Of a stretch of DNA of 27,530 nucleotides, positions 22,372-27,530 are shown in pieces. The notes beneath the pieces were generated by a model. That model did not search any database. It worked only from the letters and a program-made list of their open reading frames with translations, and was not told the origin of the DNA. Both the position numbers and the translations under genes were made by a program. The DNA comes from Oppiella nova (lineage: Eukaryota; Arthropoda; Arachnida; Sarcoptiformes; Oppiidae): NCBI GenBank assembly GCA_905397405.1, contig CAJPVJ010000348.1, positions 1 to 27,530 of the forward strand. Direction: 5' to 3'. Within the stretch, counting starts at the first letter, position 1, and the number at the start of each line of letters is the position of its first letter.

Positions 22372-23186
22372 GTTTCCAATGATTGCCAAACAGACAAAAT
22401 CATATGAATTTCGCGAAAAACACATTCATTAGCACAAGACATCCATTGCATAAGACATCACTTGCTCTGCGAGTGTGAAATATTGCACTTAATTGCGAGC
22501 ATTCTTTACAAAATATATGTACTTGTCAAACATTTGTTGAAATTTAGTCCAAGTTGTTTGTATCAGATTAGATGAACAAATATTTGACTATTTTATAGAT
22601 TTATTATCGATAAATGATACAATAAAAAATAGACTATCAAATGAAAAAAAAACAATTCTTTTGCAATAACTTTTCATTGTATTACAAATATCTGGTGTAT
22701 TGGCATCAGAGGTAGAAATCTTAACTAAATGTTTTAACTAAACAATATATATCCATGACATTAGTTCCAGTAATTCCTGTCTTCACAAACCACTCGTTGT
22801 AATAAGTTTTGAAAAAGTGGTGCGAATTATGATTTCTTAGGTCAATGTCTGATTGTTTTAGTATTTGTTGGTTGGGATCGCAATCCTTAGTCATATTCTC
22901 GACTATAACTCCGGCCGCGTCTGTGGGCCCGTCCTGACCATCACTTCCCGCGCATAGAAAATAAAACTTGCCATCAGTTTGCATGTCATACACGGCTCTG
23001 TAAAACGCGAGCCCCATCTCTTGACACCGACCTCCCAGTCCTTTCCATTCATATTAAAGCATTCAAAACTATTAATATACTTACAATTAATCACAATTAG
23101 ACAAAATTACCGGTTTTAGAATCAGTCATATTAACGGTGGTCTCTCCACCGCCTATCCAACAGATTCCTCTGAAGTTCTTCACGTC
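22372..23186 (-). repeat. Segmental duplication, downstream copy (glycerate kinase 3' part)
   Basis: From GTTTCCAATGATTGCC at 22372 the sequence is nearly identical to 26714 onward, as far as the window shows (to 27530). The offset is 4342, changing to 4344 after a 2-base indel near 23053. It covers about 350 bases of 3' flank, the last exon, the second intron and part of exon 2 of the glycerate kinase gene. The left boundary is sharp. Confidence 0.93.
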
Positions 23187-24348
23187 TTCCTCGGAGTACT
23201 TGTAATTCAATGCAATTCTGAGCCATTCATTAGCGACATCTCTGGCCTCCCCTTTGATAGTATTGCCCAAAAAGACTACTTTATATCCTAATTCTTTGGC
23301 CGTATTCTGTGCCACATTCAGAGCTATGCTATTGTTTCCAATTATTATATTATGCAATAAATTGTCACAATTTCTATCATAAGAATCAGATTCTTTGTCC
23401 TCCAATAAAATAATAGATTTTAAATTGTCTTTCACTTCAATATTGAAATAATTGAGAATTTTGAGCGCTTTATCCGACGGTTTCTCTGAATCGGTTCTGT
23501 GGACAACAGTGGGTCCACTGGCTATGAGTTCAATGGGATCTTCGATGATATCACTGATGATAAATGAGATCATTTCCACAGAATCGGGTCCATTAATAGC
23601 CATTTGAGCCAACTTTCCGCCCTTCACTTGACTCAGACATCTTCGCACGAAATTTAATTCATTGATATTTGCACCTGATTTCACTAATTGTGATATTAGA
23701 CTACATTTCTCATCGAGGGTTAGGCCCGGTTTGGGCAGTGATAGCAGCGCTGACCCACCGCCTGATATGAATGATATAATTAATGGATTAGTGCCCGAAG
23801 TCTTACTATTCTTTTGACAACTTTTGGCACTTTTGACTAAATCGACAATTTCTATGGTATTCTTCTGCGAGTCCATGTCTGGCATATTATTGAGAGCACC
23901 CGTCCTGTAGTGGACATTATATTTAGCAAATAGAGAGCTTCTGGTGGTTTGGGAACCGATTGGCACACTTAGCGCACCGGCATTTATGGTCAACTTTTGG
24001 CTATTATTAGTTAATTCATTATTATATGAATCCAATTGATTGAGAAATTCTTCACACATTTTGAGTACAGCTTTGCCTAAAGAAGAGATGTTTTAAAATC
24101 AATTATAATTAATAACAAGTTTCAAAAGTAGTGGTCAATTGTTAGTACATACCGGCGCCCAATATAAACACATCTCTATTGAGAGAAAACTTTTTCTCCA
24201 CATTTTGCGAAGTTTTCACCAAAAGTTGGTTTTCATTGATTTGAATAAAGCTTTTAATTAGTGAATCGGGTTTCACGGCATTTACCGACGACTCAAATAT
24301 CAATTTCAGATCTTTTCTCACCGGCGAAGACATCGCTAACCGATTCAT
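22721..24348 (-). CDS. GLYCTK: D-glycerate kinase (GLYCTK/MOFRL family)
   Basis: Phosphorylates D-glycerate with ATP (the animal enzyme yields 2-phosphoglycerate) in serine and fructose breakdown. Three exons on minus: 24348-24153, 24076-23111, 23040-22721, phases 1 and 1, 493 aa against 523 in human. Visible family features: FESSVNAV near the N-terminus; GAGKAV (about 64-69) with the conserved Lys; SGGGSALLSLPKPGLTLDEK; SQVKGGKLAQ; SDIIEDPIELIASGPTV; GGGETTV; GLGGRCQE. The C-terminal MOFRL part has CAGSDGQDGPTDAAG, HNSHHFF and TGITGTNVMDIY. The ATG at 24348 is the first in frame; a second at 24333 aligns better with the human cytosolic start. The third-exon acceptor (GGAAAG|GA) gives the expected KTG-LGGR join. 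An alternative acceptor farther upstream (AATAG at about 23068) would add about 11 residues and is broken by the indel in this copy. AATAAA on minus lies at 22605-22600. Confidence 0.93.
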
Positions 24349-24370
24349 CACTTCTTAAGCGGCAAATGAA

Positions 24371-24649
24371 TCACTCAATCATATCACTCAATAGTGAACC
24401 CATAAATGGTTGCCATAATTGACTGAATATGGTCTGTAAATAGTATGATAACTGAATTAAATGGTCGAAAATGAGAGATAATTGAGTGTTTATTTTGATT
24501 GTTATCAACAGAAACGACAACCGCTTTGATTGGATGTATTGGACATCACCTTCAAGTGAAGCGCTTCTTATAAATGTCAGGTATTTCTCAAATGGCTTTT
24601 CACACGAATTTGATTCTTGTTTTACTAACGCTTTCATAAATGACTGCAT
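24371..24649 (-). other. Small ORF upstream of glycerate kinase, uncertain
   Basis: ATG at 24649 opens a 92-codon frame. Its first 34 codons look somewhat protein-like (starting MQSFMKALVKQESNSCEKPF) and end at a donor-like CTTGAAG|GTGATG. Splicing to CTTAAG|AA at about 24355 would join in phase with the glycerate kinase ATG exon, giving an N-terminal extension. An alternative in-phase acceptor (ATTTACAG, about 24435) ends in a short stop-terminated tail. I do not recognise a family; it may be 5' UTR sequence or chance. Confidence 0.2.
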
Positions 24650-24869
24650 AAATGCTTATATAATATGAATAATCATGAAATACTGAAGTTTGATTTTCAT
24701 TTTCAAATAAAACCCAAAAATTATTTAAAAAGTATTTTGTTGTATGCTTTCTAATCAAATGCAAAGTTATTGACCCTTCAGTTGGAAGTGTTATAAGAGG
24801 CCACCAAAACTACCGGTAATTATACTACTCGTCAGTTAAGTTACAAATGCAGACAATTTGGCGAATATA

Positions 24870-25052
24870 TTATTTGCAGACTTTATTATAGACTGTTTTA
24901 ATCGTAACTTCTGATGCAATCAATTTTGCGGTGAAGAGGTGTTCAACAAAACTGATGTGAGAGGGGATCACATGAACATACAGTACATGTGCCCAGAGTG
25001 TGAACCTCAGAGGCCTATGGAATGCATGGTTATACTTGAGGGCATCGGACAT
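24870..25052 (-). other. 60-codon ORF in a GC-richer island, possible gene relic
   Basis: ATG at 25052 opens a frame beginning MSDALKYNHAFHRPLRFTLW and running to a stop at 24870. The base composition is richer than the flanks, which is why I list it. I recognise no domain, and the frame is short. It could be a fragment of an exon, a decayed gene or chance. A GGATCCGGGTTACTTGGATTCC-like imperfect repeat follows at about 25079. Confidence 0.18.
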
Positions 25053-26460
25053 CCGACTATCATTTAGGGGCTAAATAAGGATCCGGGTTACTTGGATTCC
25101 CTATTATTTATTACTCCTATTTTCGCGAAATTCATGAAATTTTTTTGGTTATAATATCATTAAAACTCATATAATAGTAAGACATTGTCTAATCATAGGA
25201 ATTATATCGAGATTTTAAGTCAAACGATTTGAATCAAATGAATTTTATGGTCGAATAGACACTGATTTGCATACAGTGTTTGAATGCAAGAAATTTGCAT
25301 TAAATGGTAATCATATTAATAGCCAAAAGAGCGAAAGTCTATATAATTAAGATACGCAACGGTCGGCTGACCTCAAGGGTATAGATATTTAGAAATATGA
25401 AAGTTATAGAAAACATGGCTTTAATACAATGTATATAAAAATATATATGAAAAGGTTTTCGTTTTGATGGTAAGCCAATTAACCTTCAAATAAAATAAAT
25501 AAATAACTTTTCAAAAACATTTCATTGATTATTGTAATAGTAAATGACAACAAAATTAGTGAATTAAAAAACAAAACATCACTCAATGCCACACATATTC
25601 TCCGATATATAACTCATCGGAAGTCATGAGATGTTAAATACTTTATTCACCAGAATTTGTGTCAAAAACACAACTTTTATTTTAGTTTACGAGAAAAATA
25701 TCAGTTGTTGATTAGATTATCTAAAACTTTACCTAAAAAATACCTGTGTTGATGTATCCCTCACTTGATAAATATATAGTCATCAATATATTATGTTTAA
25801 ATGTTTTCAATTGAATTTTTAGATAAGACATGAATTTTTACTCCAAAAGAATTCACAGTACTTTCAAACCCATAAGAAAGTAGTGATTAATAGATTTGTT
25901 GCTCACTTTAATTCGCCAAACGAATGCATTTTTATTTCCAAAAGTATTGAAATGATACTTTTCGTTATTCAAGTAAACAATTCTCTATAATTAATAATGA
26001 AAAATATTTAAAAAGTTAATCATTATTTGAAGAAACTTTTTTCAAAAAATAACATTAATCTCAATGGCATTGAAATCGAGATTTTTCGCCTCGAGTTCTG
26101 ATTTAAATTTTATAAACATTTAATCGAAAAATAAGCAAATATTGAGAAAAATTGTGATTTAGGATGAAAGCCAAGAAAATAAAGTGTTTTACAACAAAAC
26201 TTTCGATAAAAACTCTTATAATTTGATGATTACTTTCATTTAAGGAGAAGGACATGGGTACTGAAACAGTAAAACATATTAATTATTCGCTAAACATTTG
26301 CTAATTAGCCACATACATTTATTAATAAACATATATTTCATAACAAATGTCGAGTTGTGGACTTAAATCCGATTGGATTCAAGCAATCGGAGTATCTATG
26401 GGTTCAATATTCTGTAAATTGGTGGAAGTGGTCGGCCTTGTGCTACTTTGCCAAACCAAA

Positions 26461-26488
26461 TGCCATACTATGCCATACTATGCCATAC
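26461..26488. repeat. 10-bp tandem repeat, 2.8 copies
   Basis: TGCCATACTA repeated: two full units and eight bases of a third, exact. A short minisatellite within non-coding DNA. Confidence 0.9.
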
Positions 26489-26571
26489 GTAATGCTAACT
26501 TTCCAATTACTTTCGCTAACACTGAATACCATACCATGTCTTACGTACACAACACATGCCTTATTGAAGCC

Positions 26572-26599
26572 CAGGTATTATAGCACAGGTATTATAGCA
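26572..26599. repeat. 14-bp tandem repeat, two copies
   Basis: CAGGTATTATAGCA occurs twice head to tail, exact. A simple tandem duplication with no evident function. Confidence 0.9.
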
Positions 26600-26713
26600 C
26601 TTAATGAGAATCTTCTGCCAAACTCTTAGAAATGTGAGATAAAAGAGAAGACATTTCTCAATATTTATACACAAATGTGTTTTGTGTATAGCTTTGAGCC
26701 AAACCTCACTTTA

Positions 26714-27530
26714 GTTTCCAATGATTGCCAAACAGACAAAATCATATGAATTTCGCGAAAAACACATTCATTAGCACAAGACATCCATTGCATAAGACAT
26801 CACTTGCTCTGCGAGTGTGAAATATTGCACTTAATTGCGAACATTCTTTACAAAATATATGTACTTGTACAAACATGTGTTGAAATTTAGTCCAAGTTGT
26901 TTGTATCAGATTAGATGAACAAATATTTGAGTATTTTATAGATTTATTATCGATAAATGATACAATAAAAAATAGACTATCAAATGAAAAAAAACAATTC
27001 TTTTGCAATAACTTTTCATTGTATTACAAATATCTGGTGTATTGGCATCAGAGGTAGAAATCTTAACTAAATGTTCTAACTAAACAATATATATCCATGA
27101 CATTAGTTCCAGTAATTCCAGTCTTCACAAACCACTTGTTGTAATAAGTTTTGAAAAAGTGGTGCGAATTATGATTTCTTAGGTCAATGTCTGATTGTTT
27201 TAGTATTTGTTGGTTTGGATCGCAATCTTTAGTCATATTCTCGACTATAACTCCGGCCGCGTCTGTGGGCCCGTCCTGACCATCACTTCCCGCGCATAGG
27301 AAATAAAACTTGCCATCAGTTTGCATGTCATACACGGCTCTGTAAAACGCGAGCCCCATCTCTTGACACCGACCTCCCAGTCCTTTCCATTCATGTATTA
27401 AATCATTCAAAACTATTAATATACTTACAATTAATCACAATTAGACAAAATTACCGGTTTTAGAATCAGTCATATTAACGGTGGTCTCTCCACCGCCTAT
27501 CCAACAGATTCCTCTGAAGTTCTTCACGTC
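26714..27530 (-). repeat. Segmental duplication, upstream copy, cut by the window edge
   Basis: Counterpart of 22372-23186. Visible differences are scattered single-base changes, a few 1-base indels in the flank and one 2-base indel in the intron. The left boundary is at GTTTCCAATG; the right boundary is beyond the window. Confidence 0.93.
27063..27530 (-). CDS. Second D-glycerate kinase copy, 3' part (5' end outside window)
   Basis: Last exon 27382-27063 and the end of the preceding exon, from the window edge to 27455 (donor ACCG|GTAA); 26 or so codons of exon 2 are visible, ending in GGGETTVNMTDSKTG. The last exon has all the C-terminal motifs (GLGGRCQE, GSDGQDGPTDAAG, NSHHFF, TGITGTNVMDIY) and an intact stop. 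Against the downstream copy I count six base differences in 320. Two change residues (Glu to Lys in YYNEWF, Lys to Arg near the C-terminus). It therefore looks functional as far as seen. Whether the rest of the gene exists beyond the edge cannot be judged here. Confidence 0.85.

Larger units (their letters stand above)
24650..26713. other. AT-rich region between the two glycerate kinase copies
   Basis: About 2 kb, mostly AT-rich with stops in all frames. Exceptions are a GC-richer island at about 24900-25100 (see the separate small ORF) and a patch at 26347-26600 with short tandem repeats. If copy 2 ends like copy 1, this is the interval downstream of copy 2 and upstream of copy 1, and it should include the promoter of copy 1. 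Confidence 0.5.

Noticed and set aside
23605-23630. Internal frame start within glycerate kinase as a separate gene
   Set aside because: The long minus frame is continuous with exon 2 of the kinase; there is no evidence for an independent start.
26347-26629. Two overlapping plus-strand frames of 78 and 90 codons
   Set aside because: Cover simple tandem repeats (TGCCATACTA, CAGGTATTATAGCA); no domain and no splice context.
22372-27530. Transposon-mediated duplication of the glycerate kinase segment
   Set aside because: I looked for terminal inverted repeats, target-site duplications or transposase frames at the visible boundary (22372/26714) and found none; unequal crossing-over or a haplotype artefact explains it more simply.
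1-27530. tRNA, rRNA, CRISPR array or viral insertion
   Set aside because: No cloverleaf-type A and B box pairs, no regularly spaced repeat array and no viral hallmark frame was visible by eye on either strand; a tRNAscan or profile search could not be run.

Overview
This is a eukaryotic nuclear window. Genes are split by short introns (mostly about 50-110 bp, GT-AG), lie in AT-rich DNA with AT microsatellites, and show no operons or bacterial signals. The gene set (a BET bromodomain protein, an OST-complex subunit, a cytosolic sulfotransferase, a WAVE-complex subunit, an arthropod raw-like protein and a glycerate kinase) fits an arthropod. The compact introns and overall character make me suspect a mite, possibly an oribatid, but that is inference and not proven by the sequence.

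Layout. 1-2033: AT-rich, gene-poor. 9475-2060 (minus): a complete BET family gene (BRD4/fs(1)h type, long form), which I resolve into 14 coding exons with consistent phase, 1359 codons plus stop; its seventh intron holds two candidate in-phase microexons. 9476-11674: less AT-rich upstream DNA with no convincing gene. 12513-11934 (minus): OSTC, two exons, lacking the usual C-terminal tail. 13413-14488 (plus): cytosolic sulfotransferase, divergent from OSTC. It contains and abuts two exact 126-127 bp direct repeats, both with period 128, which look like an assembly signature. 15490-14989 (minus): divergent BRK1/HSPC300. 18254-15833 (minus): raw-like protein in eight exons, with an N-terminal membrane segment, EF-hand region and two nucleoside 2-deoxyribosyltransferase-like domains. 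18255-22371: gene-poor AT-rich DNA. 24348-22721 (minus): complete glycerate kinase in three exons. 24349-26713: mostly AT-rich with a few weak ORFs. 27530-26714: a second, nearly identical copy of the 3' part of the glycerate kinase gene and its downstream flank, running off the window edge, i.e. a recent direct tandem duplication.

The genes do not form a pathway; this is an ordinary neighbourhood of unlinked housekeeping and accessory genes. The most interesting items are the raw-like protein with one apparently degenerate enzyme-like domain, the BET microexons and intron-retention short form, the divergent BRK1, the glycerate kinase duplication, and the paired 128-bp-period repeats. I found no sign of a mobile element, CRISPR array or viral insertion, and no tRNA or rRNA gene that I could recognise by eye.
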